64,000 bases of DNA from the NCBI GenBank assembly GCA_964652775.1, contig CAZZAM010000010.1, forward strand, positions 1 through 64,000. The letters run 5' to 3'. Numbering within the stretch: the first letter of the stretch is position 1; each line of letters opens with the position of its first letter. The notes beneath the pieces are model-generated. The model was not told the DNA's origin and made no database searches. It saw nothing but the letters and a program-made list of their open reading frames with translations. A program made the translations under genes and the position numbers. The stretch is from UBA11346 sp038060575. GTDB taxonomy: Bacteria; Planctomycetota; UBA11346. Below, in pieces: positions 23,738 to 33,112 of the stretch.

Positions 23738-24955
23738 CGTCGCGTCGCCACCGTGTCCACGCAGAGGCATGATCGCAATGCTCTTTTCGCCACCGAGTTG
23801 GTTGAATGCGGCAAATATGCCCGCTGGCGGACAGGTGTGATCGATGAGGCCAACAACGATGTGCGTCTTGCCTTTGAAGCGTGCGGCAAAATGACAGGCG
23901 TCGAAATAGCCCACGGTTTCAATGCCCTGCGGCGTGCTGGCGACATTGCCCGGCCAACCGCTCTGCCGACCAAGTTGCGCGGCCGTTAAATCGCAAAATG
24001 CCGGAACCGTGGGCCACAATTCAGTCACTCGAGCATCGATGCCGCCGGCAATCAAACTCTGTCCGCCACCTTGGCTGGCCCCTGCCGCAATGACGATCTT
24101 GCCATCCCACTCGGGCTGACTGGTCAGGAAATCAATCGCGCGGATAATGCGCAGATACATGCCTTTGAAATAAAACGTGTTCCGTTTGTCAATGCCTTTG
24201 CTTTGATAGCCGCGCAGTTCGCCGTCACGCAATCCATTATAGAACTCAACCGGCTTGCCATTGTCCACACCGTGCGCGTTAATATCGAGGGCGATGCGAT
24301 TCGATTTCGCCTGATTCCACGCTGCTTGGATACTGCTGTCGCGGACGCCGGCGCTGTGCAGGCTCAAGAATGCAGGCAGGCTCTTCACCTTGGCGCCCTT
24401 TGGCCGCACATAGTACCCACGTACCGGTTTTCCGCCGGTGCAATCAAGGGTGAGATCGAAACACTCTACCACTGGACCGTAGGTTGCCTTATTGAGGTCG
24501 GTTGTCGTTGGAACCAACTGCGCGTTCATGGGGACCTTCACCAACGCCTGCTTTTCCGCATCCCAGAATGCGTCGAAATCCTTGGGCGCCGTGCGTGATG
24601 GCATGATCTTGAACGGATCTGCGACTGCTCCGTACTCAGCCTTCTGTTTGTCGAGCGTTACTTCCAGTACAAGGCAACCTGGCTCAGGCAGGATCTGAAC
24701 GAGTTCAGCCTTCCCGCCCTTCAACACCACTTCTCCTTGAGCGAGATCCTTGCCGTGATCCCAATGGACCTTGTAGTTGAGTTTGGCATCCTGCGCTGTG
24801 TTGCCCACCGCCGTCAGTGTGAACGTGGCTTTGGATTTGGACGTATAGACGCCATCGTCGCGATCCGAGGTGATGGTCAGCCAAGCCTCGTCGGCAGCCA
24901 CCAACGATGCAGCAGCGCATAAGAGTAGAACGAACAGAGCGATGCGCTGATGCAT
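23693..24955 (-). CDS. Secreted acetyl xylan esterase (AXE1/DUF-type alpha/beta hydrolase)
   Basis: This 420-residue protein has a signal peptide (HQRIALFVLLLCAAASLVAADE), a 100-residue N-terminal beta domain, and an AXE1/cephalosporin-C deacetylase-type alpha/beta-hydrolase domain. The nucleophile is in AAGASQGGGQ (about residue 280), the acid in VGLIDHTCPP, and the His in PLRGHGG. It would remove acetyl groups from xylan or acetylated oligosaccharides outside the cytoplasm. ATG 24955 is chosen because the signal peptide starts there. Confidence 0.88.
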   Translation of the reverse strand: MHQRIALFVLLLCAAASLVAADEAWLTITSDRDDGVYTSKSKATFTLTAVGNTAQDAKLNYKVHWDHGKDLAQGEVVLKGGKAELVQILPEPGCLVLEVTLDKQKAEYGAVADPFKIMPSRTAPKDFDAFWDAEKQALVKVPMNAQLVPTTTDLNKATYGPVVECFDLTLDCTGGKPVRGYYVRPKGAKVKSLPAFLSLHSAGVRDSSIQAAWNQAKSNRIALDINAHGVDNGKPVEFYNGLRDGELRGYQSKGIDKRNTFYFKGMYLRIIRAIDFLTSQPEWDGKIVIAAGASQGGGQSLIAGGIDARVTELWPTVPAFCDLTAAQLGRQSGWPGNVASTPQGIETVGYFDACHFAARFKGKTHIVVGLIDHTCPPAGIFAAFNQLGGEKSIAIMPLRGHGGDATSARLEKDPRFTHRP

Positions 24956-25239
24956 ACATCCACCGGATGGGGTTTCGTCCGCAGACCTTAGAAACATGCG
25001 GCCTACAGCAAGATACCTACGCAGCCCTCGTCTGAGCAGTGCGGTGCTGGGACGCCCCCACAGGGGATCAACCTGTGATTCAGTGCAACTCAGACCCAGT
25101 TGGGACTATGGACACCGGTTTGACGGAGGCTTCGATGCGTTACTGTCGCGATCCGCTGTCTCCGGGGATCGAAGTCCTCGAACTGCACCCGTTCGCCAAC
25201 CTCGTCCGTCTGCCGCCAACCGATCGAAGCGAGTGTAAC

Positions 25240-27501
25240 ATGCCCCTCATCCGAACCCTCATCCTCGCACTCTGCCTGATGTCGGCGAGCTACGCCGCAA
25301 GCTATCAGATCGATTTCGATGCCGGCGATGACAGCAAGGACGGGCTGACCGCCGCGACGGCTTTCAAACACTGCCCAGGCGACACGGCTGCCACCGGACT
25401 AGCTGCCGCGACCAAACTCCAGCCCGGCGACACGGTCATCTTCAAGGGCGGCGTTATCTATCGCGGAGAGATTCTGGTTGGCGTATCAGGCGAGGCCGGC
25501 AAACCCATCGTCTTCGATGGCAATACCGCAGGCACCTGGGGGAGCGGCAAGGCGATCATCGATGGCTCCACCCCGCTCTCGGGTTGGAAGCGCTGCGCCT
25601 CGGCCGAGGAAGCCAAGGGCAATCCACGCTGGGCCGACATCTTCTACGTCGATGTCCCGCGACCAAAGAACTACAAAGCACTCAATCTTAGCGACTCCAC
25701 CACCGCGTTGCCAATCGCCCAACATCCCAATCCCAAGGACTTCTTCTGGCAAGAGCACAAGGACCTGTACCTGACTGCACCATCCCTTCTCAAACCGGTC
25801 AGCGATCTGAGCATTGCCACCGAGAAGGGAACCAAGGAAGACCGCAAGCAGCCGATCAGTAATCTGCTGACCGGCAACACCGCCGTGGTCTCGCCAGGCA
25901 GCGGATTCACCTATACGTTGGGAAAAGCGGCCGAGATTTCCGCTGTCGGCTTTAGCTATCCAGGAAACTATTCGGCGATCAAAAACATCACTGTTTTTGG
26001 TGATGGTAAGGAACTCCTGAATGCTGCGTTGGTCAAAGACGACAAGGGAAAACTGCAACGCTTCGAACTGCCAGCGCCAGTTACCGTTACGAAATTAACC
26101 TTCAAAATCATCTCGTTTCACGACGGCGAAAAAAATGATTGGACGAAAGTCAAACAGGTCGCGGCATTTGACAGCCAAGGAATTAATCTGCTCAAAGGAG
26201 CAGATACGATGACGTTCACCGATCCAGAACACCTCAATCAGCCACAAGCTGATTGGTACGACGGCATGACATTCGCATTTCACGCAGGCAATAACGGCAT
26301 CTTCTACCTGCCGATCAAAAGTTATGATCCGGCAACGTCGACCCTGACCCTGCCGGTATTCGGCGACACACAATACAAAAAGACTACTTTCTGCTTGTTC
26401 AACTCGGTCCGCCTTATCGATCAACCGGGCGAATACAGCGTTGAAAATCTTGCTGATCCCAAGCTCTCGCGGATTTTCTTGCTACCACCAGCACTCAAAG
26501 ACGACCAACCAAACGATATTGGCGGAGCAGTGAGCAAGGGCGCATTCACCCTGTCCGGTGCTAGCCACATCGCTATCCAAGGTTTCGTGATGCGTCGACA
26601 GAATGACCACGCCATCTATGCCAACCAGGGCAATGGCGCCGTGCCTACCGGCCTCACTATTCGTGACTGCGAAATGATGCTGGTCATGGGAACGGTGATT
26701 TCCGGCAGTCACCTCGATTCGGTGGTGATCGATCGTTGCCACATTCACGACAATCCCGGCCACACCAAGGGCGTCGTCCTGCATACGTGCACCAAGTCGT
26801 CGATACGCAATTGTCGCCTGGTAAAGAACACCAGCACCGCCCTCGATTTCTACACTTGCTCAGATAGCGAGATGGTCGGCAACACGGTGCTCGATAATCT
26901 CGGTTCGCACGCCAACGGCCTCACCCTCTATGTCGGCTGCAAGAATATCCTGATCGAGCGCAACAAAGTCGCCGGTGGTAACTGCGCCCTGACGTTCCAA
27001 CAGGGCGAGAACTTCATCTTCCGCAATAACTATCTTGATGGCAGTGGTAACGGCATCGTCGTGGGCATATGGCCCAGCCAACCACTCAAGAACGTCCAGT
27101 TTATCAACAACACCATCGTCCGTGCGAATCCTGCCGTTGATTGGACCGTTGGCATGTTTTCGAATAGTCGAAAAATTGAGGGCTTGGTGGTTAAGAACAA
27201 CATCATCGATGGATTGGGCAGCGACCACGATGTGTTCCGATCGGGCACCTTCAGTAATAACCTCTATACCCGCCTTGGCTCGGATCAGACCAAGGGCTTG
27301 ATCGGCACTGATGAACTGGTCGAGAAGGACCTCAAGAAGGTGTTCGTGGACGCTGAACACGGCGACTTCCGGTTGTGCGCTGGCGGTGCGGCAATTGGCG
27401 CCGGCACTGATGTTGGCGTGACTACGGATATTGATGGCCAGACCCGTCCAACCTCGCGCAAACCAGACCTTGGTGCTTATGCTTTCAGCGATGGTAAGTA
27501 A
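25240..27501 (+). CDS. Secreted parallel beta-helix protein
   Basis: This 753-residue protein has a clear signal peptide (PLIRTLILALCLMSASYAA). The mature protein opens with YQIDFDAGDDSKDGLTAATAF and GDTVIFKGGVIYRGEI, a common start of secreted beta-helix polysaccharide-acting proteins. A beta-sandwich-like insertion spans about 190-330 (LGKAAEISAVGFSYPGNYSA, VTVTKLTFKI). The beta-helix core follows from about 430 with rungs such as LTIRDCEM, VVIDRCHIHDN and ILIERNKVAGG, ending in IGAGTDVGVTTDIDG. It is divergent from the esterase, so 24956-25239 probably holds both promoters. The start is placed at the signal peptide. Confidence 0.85.
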   Translation: MPLIRTLILALCLMSASYAASYQIDFDAGDDSKDGLTAATAFKHCPGDTAATGLAAATKLQPGDTVIFKGGVIYRGEILVGVSGEAGKPIVFDGNTAGTWGSGKAIIDGSTPLSGWKRCASAEEAKGNPRWADIFYVDVPRPKNYKALNLSDSTTALPIAQHPNPKDFFWQEHKDLYLTAPSLLKPVSDLSIATEKGTKEDRKQPISNLLTGNTAVVSPGSGFTYTLGKAAEISAVGFSYPGNYSAIKNITVFGDGKELLNAALVKDDKGKLQRFELPAPVTVTKLTFKIISFHDGEKNDWTKVKQVAAFDSQGINLLKGADTMTFTDPEHLNQPQADWYDGMTFAFHAGNNGIFYLPIKSYDPATSTLTLPVFGDTQYKKTTFCLFNSVRLIDQPGEYSVENLADPKLSRIFLLPPALKDDQPNDIGGAVSKGAFTLSGASHIAIQGFVMRRQNDHAIYANQGNGAVPTGLTIRDCEMMLVMGTVISGSHLDSVVIDRCHIHDNPGHTKGVVLHTCTKSSIRNCRLVKNTSTALDFYTCSDSEMVGNTVLDNLGSHANGLTLYVGCKNILIERNKVAGGNCALTFQQGENFIFRNNYLDGSGNGIVVGIWPSQPLKNVQFINNTIVRANPAVDWTVGMFSNSRKIEGLVVKNNIIDGLGSDHDVFRSGTFSNNLYTRLGSDQTKGLIGTDELVEKDLKKVFVDAEHGDFRLCAGGAAIGAGTDVGVTTDIDGQTRPTSRKPDLGAYAFSDGK

Positions 27502-27516
27502 TTCGTACCATCCCGT

Positions 27517-28536
27517 ATGACCGACCACTTTAGCCCATTGCAGCGCTGTGCCGCATCCGCCGCTGATATCATCGGCATGACCCCGATGGTCGCACTGGAT
27601 CGCATCACTGCCGGAACTGGCGGCCAAATTCTGGCTAAGTGCGAATTTTTGAATCCAGGATTTTCCAAAAAAGATCGCTTCGCCCGGCAAGTCATCGAAG
27701 ACGCTGAGCACGATGGACGATTGAAGCCAGGCCAAACCGTCGTCGAGTTGACCAGTGGTAATACCGGCACTGGCCTCGCCATTGTGTGCGGCGTCAAAGG
27801 CTATCCATTCGTCGCGGTGATGTCGAAAGGCAACTCCAGCGAGCGCGCACGCATGATGCAGGCACTCGGGGCCGAGGTTGTGCTCGTCGATCAATGTGCC
27901 AGCTCAATCGTTGGCCAAGTGTCCGGAGAAGACCTAGAACGTGTCGAAACTGAAACCCAGCGGCTGGTGAAAGAACGCTGTGCTTTCCGCGCCGATCAGT
28001 TCAACAACTGGTCGAATGAACGTGCCCATCTCCTGCACACCGGTCCCGAGATGGTAGAGCAGAGCGCAGGAAAGATCACTGCGTTCTGCGATTTCGCCGG
28101 CACCGCTGGATCGTTTGCTGGCTGCGCCCGAGCGCTGCGGAAACACAATCCATCCATTGCCTGTTATCTTGTGGAACCAGCAGGTGCCGCTGCTCTGAAG
28201 GGCGAAACAATTACGCGACCAGGACATCGTATCCAAGGCGGCGGTTACGCTCGCTCTTCACTCACCTTTCTTGATGGTCTCCGAGTTGATGGCCACCTCA
28301 CGATCACTGACGACGAAGCCGTCCACGGCGCGCGGCGCCTAGCCAAGGAGGAAGGCCTGTTCACCGGCTTCTCGTCCGGCGCGAATCTCGCCGCCGCGCT
28401 CAAGCTCCTCGCCGGGCCATGCCGCGGAGGCATCGTCGCGATCATCCTCAATGACTCCGGCCTGAAATATCTCAGCACCGGGCTGTGGGACTCGCCGTTA
28501 TCAACCCAGTCAATCCCACCGGTGGTCGCGCTATGA
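27517..28536 (+). CDS. Cysteine synthase-family PLP enzyme
   Basis: This 339-residue fold type II PLP enzyme shows the Schiff-base Lys in NPGFSKKDRFA (about residue 50), the substrate-binding loop ELTSGNTGTG (about 90), and GTAGSFAGCARAL and GLFTGFSSGANLA near the phosphate and C-terminal sites. CysK-type enzymes make cysteine from O-acetylserine and sulfide; other members act on hydroxyamino acids. Its position inside a glycan locus, between two beta-helix genes and overlapping the next gene by ATGA, argues for a specialised function, which I cannot name. It lies 15 bp after the preceding stop. Confidence 0.85.
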   Translation: MTDHFSPLQRCAASAADIIGMTPMVALDRITAGTGGQILAKCEFLNPGFSKKDRFARQVIEDAEHDGRLKPGQTVVELTSGNTGTGLAIVCGVKGYPFVAVMSKGNSSERARMMQALGAEVVLVDQCASSIVGQVSGEDLERVETETQRLVKERCAFRADQFNNWSNERAHLLHTGPEMVEQSAGKITAFCDFAGTAGSFAGCARALRKHNPSIACYLVEPAGAAALKGETITRPGHRIQGGGYARSSLTFLDGLRVDGHLTITDDEAVHGARRLAKEEGLFTGFSSGANLAAALKLLAGPCRGGIVAIILNDSGLKYLSTGLWDSPLSTQSIPPVVAL

Positions 28537-29834
28537 CGCCTCAGTCCCAGCAGCGCCATCAAGCGACAACCCCCTGCGGAGACCCTGCTTCCACCTTGCA
28601 ACTGCGTGTCGGCGGTCCCGATGCCGACATCCCTGGACGAAACGGCCGCGCCATCCAGTTCGCGATCGACGCCGTGGCTGCTCATGGCGGCGGCACAGTT
28701 CTGGTTGCCGAAGGAGACTATTTACTCTCCGATGCGCTGCGCATGCGCAGCGGGGTTGCCGTCATTGGCAGACACGGAAAGACCAAGCTGCATCGCGGAC
28801 CGCTCGTTTGGAGTCGGCTGGCGGTGGATGCCGACAAGAGCGAACGCCAGATGACACCCGCCGACCCCGCACCTTGGCAGATCGGCATGGGAGTGTGCCT
28901 GTTTGATCGCTTGGCGAACAACTGGGTGATGGCCAACAAACCGCTGAGCGTCGTTGCAATTGCAGATGGCGTCTGTCATTTCAGTGACCACCTCGAGAAA
29001 GACGTCATCGCCGAGGCCGGAAGCATCGCCGTCAATTACTTCCCCATGATCATCTTTGACCAGGCCGACCGCGCCTCTATTCACGGCTTCGACATTGATG
29101 CCGCGGTCGCCGATCCCGACCAGGTTCTTGCCGGCATGCGAAACCACGCTGTTTTCATCTGGCGCAGCCAGCACGTTCATGTGGCCCGTCTGACCGTGCG
29201 CAACGCCCTTTACGACGGCATCACCACCAGCAGTTCAAGCATCGGAGCGGTGATCGAAGACTGCTCGGTGATCGATAGCGGCAACTTTGGAATCCATCCG
29301 GGCAGTCATAGCACCGATGTCGTCGTACGTCGATGCACGATCAGCGGCAGCGGCGCGGATGGACTCTGGGTCTGCTGGGGAATCCGACGCGGACGCTTTC
29401 TCGACAACATCATCACCGGTAACGGAGCGCGGCTCCATCGCAGTGGCATCTGTATTGGCCACAAAGACACCGACGCCCATTTCGAAGGCAATCACATCTA
29501 CAACAACAACAAGCACGGCATCGCTTTCCGCGATGAGACCGAAGCCAATGGGGCGCACCGTGCGACCATCCGCAACAATATCATCGAAAACAACGGTTCG
29601 CGGCGCGCCCCGCAGATCCCCGCCAATGAATTCCCGTGCAGCGGCATCGCCATCGGAGCGCTCCACCGTGACGTGATCATCGAAGGCAACACGATCCGTG
29701 AAACCCGTAACGGACCTGAAGCATGCCAGCGCCATGCCGTCGTAATTGCCAAGGGATCGACTGTCGCAAGCCTCAAGGACAACACGATCACTGGTCATCC
29801 AGAAGCGCCAATCATCGACCTTGCACAAACCTGA
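28533..29834 (+). CDS. Cytoplasmic right-handed beta-helix (pectate-lyase-like) protein
   Basis: This 433-residue protein lacks a signal peptide. It contains a Pectate_lyase_3-like opening (RNGRAIQFAIDAVAAHGGGTVLVAEGDY, shown here only as its parts RNGRAIQFAID and GGGTVLVAEGDYLL). Beta-helix rungs follow (AVIEDCSVIDSGNFGIHPG, VVVRRCTISGSGADGLW, ATIRNNIIENNG, VIIEGNTIRET). It probably acts on imported oligosaccharides, or the fold is used for binding. ATG 28533 overlaps the upstream stop (ATGA), which fixes the start and implies coupling to the cysteine-synthase-like gene. Confidence 0.82.
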   Translation: MTPQSQQRHQATTPCGDPASTLQLRVGGPDADIPGRNGRAIQFAIDAVAAHGGGTVLVAEGDYLLSDALRMRSGVAVIGRHGKTKLHRGPLVWSRLAVDADKSERQMTPADPAPWQIGMGVCLFDRLANNWVMANKPLSVVAIADGVCHFSDHLEKDVIAEAGSIAVNYFPMIIFDQADRASIHGFDIDAAVADPDQVLAGMRNHAVFIWRSQHVHVARLTVRNALYDGITTSSSSIGAVIEDCSVIDSGNFGIHPGSHSTDVVVRRCTISGSGADGLWVCWGIRRGRFLDNIITGNGARLHRSGICIGHKDTDAHFEGNHIYNNNKHGIAFRDETEANGAHRATIRNNIIENNGSRRAPQIPANEFPCSGIAIGALHRDVIIEGNTIRETRNGPEACQRHAVVIAKGSTVASLKDNTITGHPEAPIIDLAQT

Positions 29835-29876
29835 CTGCGACCGAATCAATCATGCTCCACCATCCAGGAGATCGTC

Positions 29877-31670
29877 ATGCCCTATCTGTCTCCACCGCTG
29901 TTGGCCATCTTGCTCGCGCCGACGTTGACGGCGGCTGATTTTTTCATTGATGCTGAGGCAGGCGACGACAACCGGGACGGCACCTCGGCAACAACCGCCT
30001 TCAAGCACAGTCCGGGCGATCCCGAAGCCACCGGCAACGCAGCCACCCGCTCCCCCGCGGCTGGCGACCGCATCCGTTTCAAGGGTGGCGTGATCTACCC
30101 CGGCGGCCTAGTCGTGGCATGGTCAGGAGCTGCCGACAAGCCCGTGATCATCGATGGCAACACGGATGGCTCGTTCGGCAAGGGCCGGGCGATCTGTGAT
30201 GGCTCACGACCGGTGACCGGCTGGACCCGCTGTGCCAACGCCGCTGAGGCGGGCGGCAACGACCACTTCCAGCATCTGTGGAAAGCAAAACTGCCGGCCG
30301 GTTCCACCGCCCTGGGCGCTAATCTGTTGCAAAATGGTCGCACCTTGTGCTTGGCCCAATATCCGACGCCGACCGACTACAATTTCACCGACCGCTGGAA
30401 GGAATACGTTCCGACCACAGCCGGTCAGTTGAAGATCACCAGCGCCACCCATCCCATCCTTTCCGAGCTTGGCGGCGAGCGCCTCGTCGGCTGCTATATC
30501 CAGGCCTATCGTTCGACCAATCGCGTCAGCATGCGCAAAATCACTGCGTGGGATGCTGCGACCGGCGGCGTGTCCTTCGACAAACTTGAGACCGAGCCAT
30601 ACAAGGACCGCGGCGCCATCGCGGTCGTCAACAGCGCGCACAGCAAAGTGCTGGATGCACCCGGCGAATATGTGGTCTTCGAGTCCGAGAAGGACGGCCC
30701 CACCGTCCTGCTCTGGCCGCTCGACGACAAGGATCCGAACACCACCGGAGTGACCACGGCCAAGATGGACATCATGTTCAGGCTGGCGTACAAAGCCCAC
30801 GATGTGCACATCGTCGGATTCCACATCCGCAACTACCAATACGGCATCACCAACTACGTGAAGGGGCATTGGAACAACGACGAGGACCGCAATGCCCGCA
30901 TACGGATCGCCAACAATGATTTTGAACGCATCCGGTCGACCACCAATGACCGCACGGCGGCCTGCTACCTCATCCAGGCCGAGGATTCGCACATCGAAGA
31001 CAATATCGTGCGTGACACCTACCGGGCACGTGGATTCTGTCTCCACACCGCCTGGCGTTGCTCGATCCGACGCAATACGCTGACGAATATATTTGGCGGT
31101 CCGATCACCTTCTTCATCACCAGCGCCAGCGAGATTGTCGGCAACCGGATTGGCGACAGCCCAGCCACCCACACCAACGGGATCACCGTGTACGAGAAAT
31201 CAAAGGACATCCTGGTCGCCGACAACACCGTATGGAACAGCAACGTCGCCATGACCTGCGAGAACACCGAGAACGTCATCATCCGTGGCAATGCCTTCGA
31301 TAGTCAGGCGCAAAGCTGCCAACCATTGTCGTTCTGGCATGCCGTTTCCGGCGATGTTCTGGTTGAAAACAACATTCTGCTTGGCGGTGGCGATACCGCC
31401 TCCGGCTTCACCATCGCCGGACTCAACGACAAATCCGGCGCGACGTTCGCCAACATGCGTACGGTGGTGCGCGACAACATCATGACCGGGCCCATGTTGA
31501 TGGTCATGAGCGGGAAGCCCTGGACCAACAAGGTGACGGCCGAGAGCAACATTTACCTCGCCACCCCGACCAGCTACACGCTTGGCACCAAGGAACGCGT
31601 CGAATCAGACCTCGGCAAACTCGTCGGCGGAATTCCCGAACATCGCTACCTCCGCTTGGGTCCCAAGTAG
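29877..31670 (+). CDS. Secreted parallel beta-helix protein
   Basis: This 597-residue protein has a signal peptide (YLSPPLLAILLAPTLTAAD). It starts DFFIDAEAGDDNRDGTSAT and GDRIRFKGGVIYPGGL, clearly related to the protein encoded at 25240. The helix core has rungs RIRIANNDFERI, HIEDNIVRDTY, CSIRRNTLTNI, ILVADNTVWNSNVA and VIIRGNAFDSQ. CAGGAGAT 7 nt upstream of ATG 29877 is a good ribosome-binding site. Two related secreted beta-helix proteins in one operon suggest successive steps on one polymer or adhesion to it. Confidence 0.85.
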   Translation: MPYLSPPLLAILLAPTLTAADFFIDAEAGDDNRDGTSATTAFKHSPGDPEATGNAATRSPAAGDRIRFKGGVIYPGGLVVAWSGAADKPVIIDGNTDGSFGKGRAICDGSRPVTGWTRCANAAEAGGNDHFQHLWKAKLPAGSTALGANLLQNGRTLCLAQYPTPTDYNFTDRWKEYVPTTAGQLKITSATHPILSELGGERLVGCYIQAYRSTNRVSMRKITAWDAATGGVSFDKLETEPYKDRGAIAVVNSAHSKVLDAPGEYVVFESEKDGPTVLLWPLDDKDPNTTGVTTAKMDIMFRLAYKAHDVHIVGFHIRNYQYGITNYVKGHWNNDEDRNARIRIANNDFERIRSTTNDRTAACYLIQAEDSHIEDNIVRDTYRARGFCLHTAWRCSIRRNTLTNIFGGPITFFITSASEIVGNRIGDSPATHTNGITVYEKSKDILVADNTVWNSNVAMTCENTENVIIRGNAFDSQAQSCQPLSFWHAVSGDVLVENNILLGGGDTASGFTIAGLNDKSGATFANMRTVVRDNIMTGPMLMVMSGKPWTNKVTAESNIYLATPTSYTLGTKERVESDLGKLVGGIPEHRYLRLGPK

Positions 31671-31678
31671 CTCTACCC

Positions 31679-33082
31679 ATGCACGGCCGCATCCCACTCC
31701 TTCTGCAGGTCTTCATGAGCCTTGCCATCACCGCCGATGCCGTCGTGTCCTCTGACTGGGTCAGCGGCGCACCGCGAGCAGAGATCGCACCGACATTCAC
31801 GCGCAATCTGACCGGTGGGCGCAGTGGCGGCGAATCACTGACGATCACCTGCGATCAACGTCAGGGCCTGCAAGGTTACTGGATTAAGAGTGAGCCAGTG
31901 GTCGGTAAAACTTTCGTGAAATTTACAACCTACTACCAAGCGCGCGGGGTTGAAGTTCCACGGCGTAGCGTGCTCGTCCGTCTCTTGTGGGCCGGAGCCG
32001 ACAACACAGACGTGCGTCCTTTGATCAATATAACGCGCCGCGATGCGCCATCTGTACTACCAAAGAGCATCGAACTCTACGGCGGTTCGCCAGACGGCGG
32101 CATGCCGGCCATGGACGAATTGCCTGTGGTCGGCGCCACCGGGCCAGACGGCTGGACCGAAGTAAGCGGCATCTACCGCGTACCGCACGATGCCAACCGC
32201 GTCGCCATCGAACTCAATCTGCAATTCGCGCCGAACAGCAGTGTCGTTTGGAGTGACACGACTCTGACCACAGTCCCCGAACCCAAACCACGCAAGGCTC
32301 GGATCGCAGCAGTGAACTTCGAGCCCAATGGTGGCGACAATCCGATGGACAACTGCCGCATGGCGGAGCCGTTCGTCGCTGAAGCTGCACGCCAAGGTGC
32401 GGATCTGGTAACGTTCAGCGAGCACTACACGACCCAGGGCCTGGGCCAACCCGATGCGCACGTCACCTCAGCCGAAGCAATTCCTGGCGGGCCGATCTGC
32501 GCCTTCTTCGGTGCGCTCGCTCGCAAACACAGCATCTACATCGTTGTCGGCATGTACGAACGTGACGGCATCCGCGTCTATAACGATGCGGTCATGTTTG
32601 GACCCGACGGCAATGTCGCCGGTAAATACCGCAAAAACGCACCAACCTCCGGCGAGATGGCCAAAGGCATCATGCCCGGCGACGATCTGCCGGTGTTCAC
32701 CACCCGTTTCGGCAAAGTCGGCCTGTTGGTGTGCTACGACCTCCAATTCCCCGAACTCGCTCGCGAACTCGGCAAGCGTGGTGCCGAGATGATCATCGCT
32801 CCATCCTACGGATTCCCGACTCTGCTCGGAAAATCAGAAGCCATGGAGAATCAGATATTTCTCGTCACCAGCATCTATGTGGACGATGGAAAATCAGATC
32901 CGCTGAGTCGCTGGGGCATCACCGGGATCATCGATCCCGAGGGCAACGTCGTCGCCCGTGCGCCCAACCATCACTCCATCGCCATTGCTGATATCGACCT
33001 GACGCCGCGTCATTGGGTATGGCTCGGCAATTTGCGTGATCGGCTCTACAATCATCGACCAGTGATCAACGGAACGAAGTAA
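31679..33082 (+). CDS. Secreted carbon-nitrogen hydrolase with N-terminal beta-sandwich
   Basis: This 467-residue protein has a signal-peptide-like N-terminus (about 1-21) and a beta-rich domain (about 25-200, with WVSGAPRAEIAPTF and GWTEVSGIYRVPHDANRV). A nitrilase-superfamily domain follows (about 205-467) with the triad Glu (VTFSEHYT), Lys (GKYRKNAP) and Cys (LLVCYDLQFPE). Nitrilase-superfamily enzymes cleave C-N bonds in amides and nitriles and are normally cytoplasmic, so export is unusual. It could deamidate or deacylate an amide-bearing polymer. It lies 8 bp after the beta-helix gene, so it is operonic. Confidence 0.82.
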   Translation: MHGRIPLLLQVFMSLAITADAVVSSDWVSGAPRAEIAPTFTRNLTGGRSGGESLTITCDQRQGLQGYWIKSEPVVGKTFVKFTTYYQARGVEVPRRSVLVRLLWAGADNTDVRPLINITRRDAPSVLPKSIELYGGSPDGGMPAMDELPVVGATGPDGWTEVSGIYRVPHDANRVAIELNLQFAPNSSVVWSDTTLTTVPEPKPRKARIAAVNFEPNGGDNPMDNCRMAEPFVAEAARQGADLVTFSEHYTTQGLGQPDAHVTSAEAIPGGPICAFFGALARKHSIYIVVGMYERDGIRVYNDAVMFGPDGNVAGKYRKNAPTSGEMAKGIMPGDDLPVFTTRFGKVGLLVCYDLQFPELARELGKRGAEMIIAPSYGFPTLLGKSEAMENQIFLVTSIYVDDGKSDPLSRWGITGIIDPEGNVVARAPNHHSIAIADIDLTPRHWVWLGNLRDRLYNHRPVINGTK

Positions 33083-33112
33083 GCATCGTCTGCGACGCGC
33101 GCATGTCAGCGC

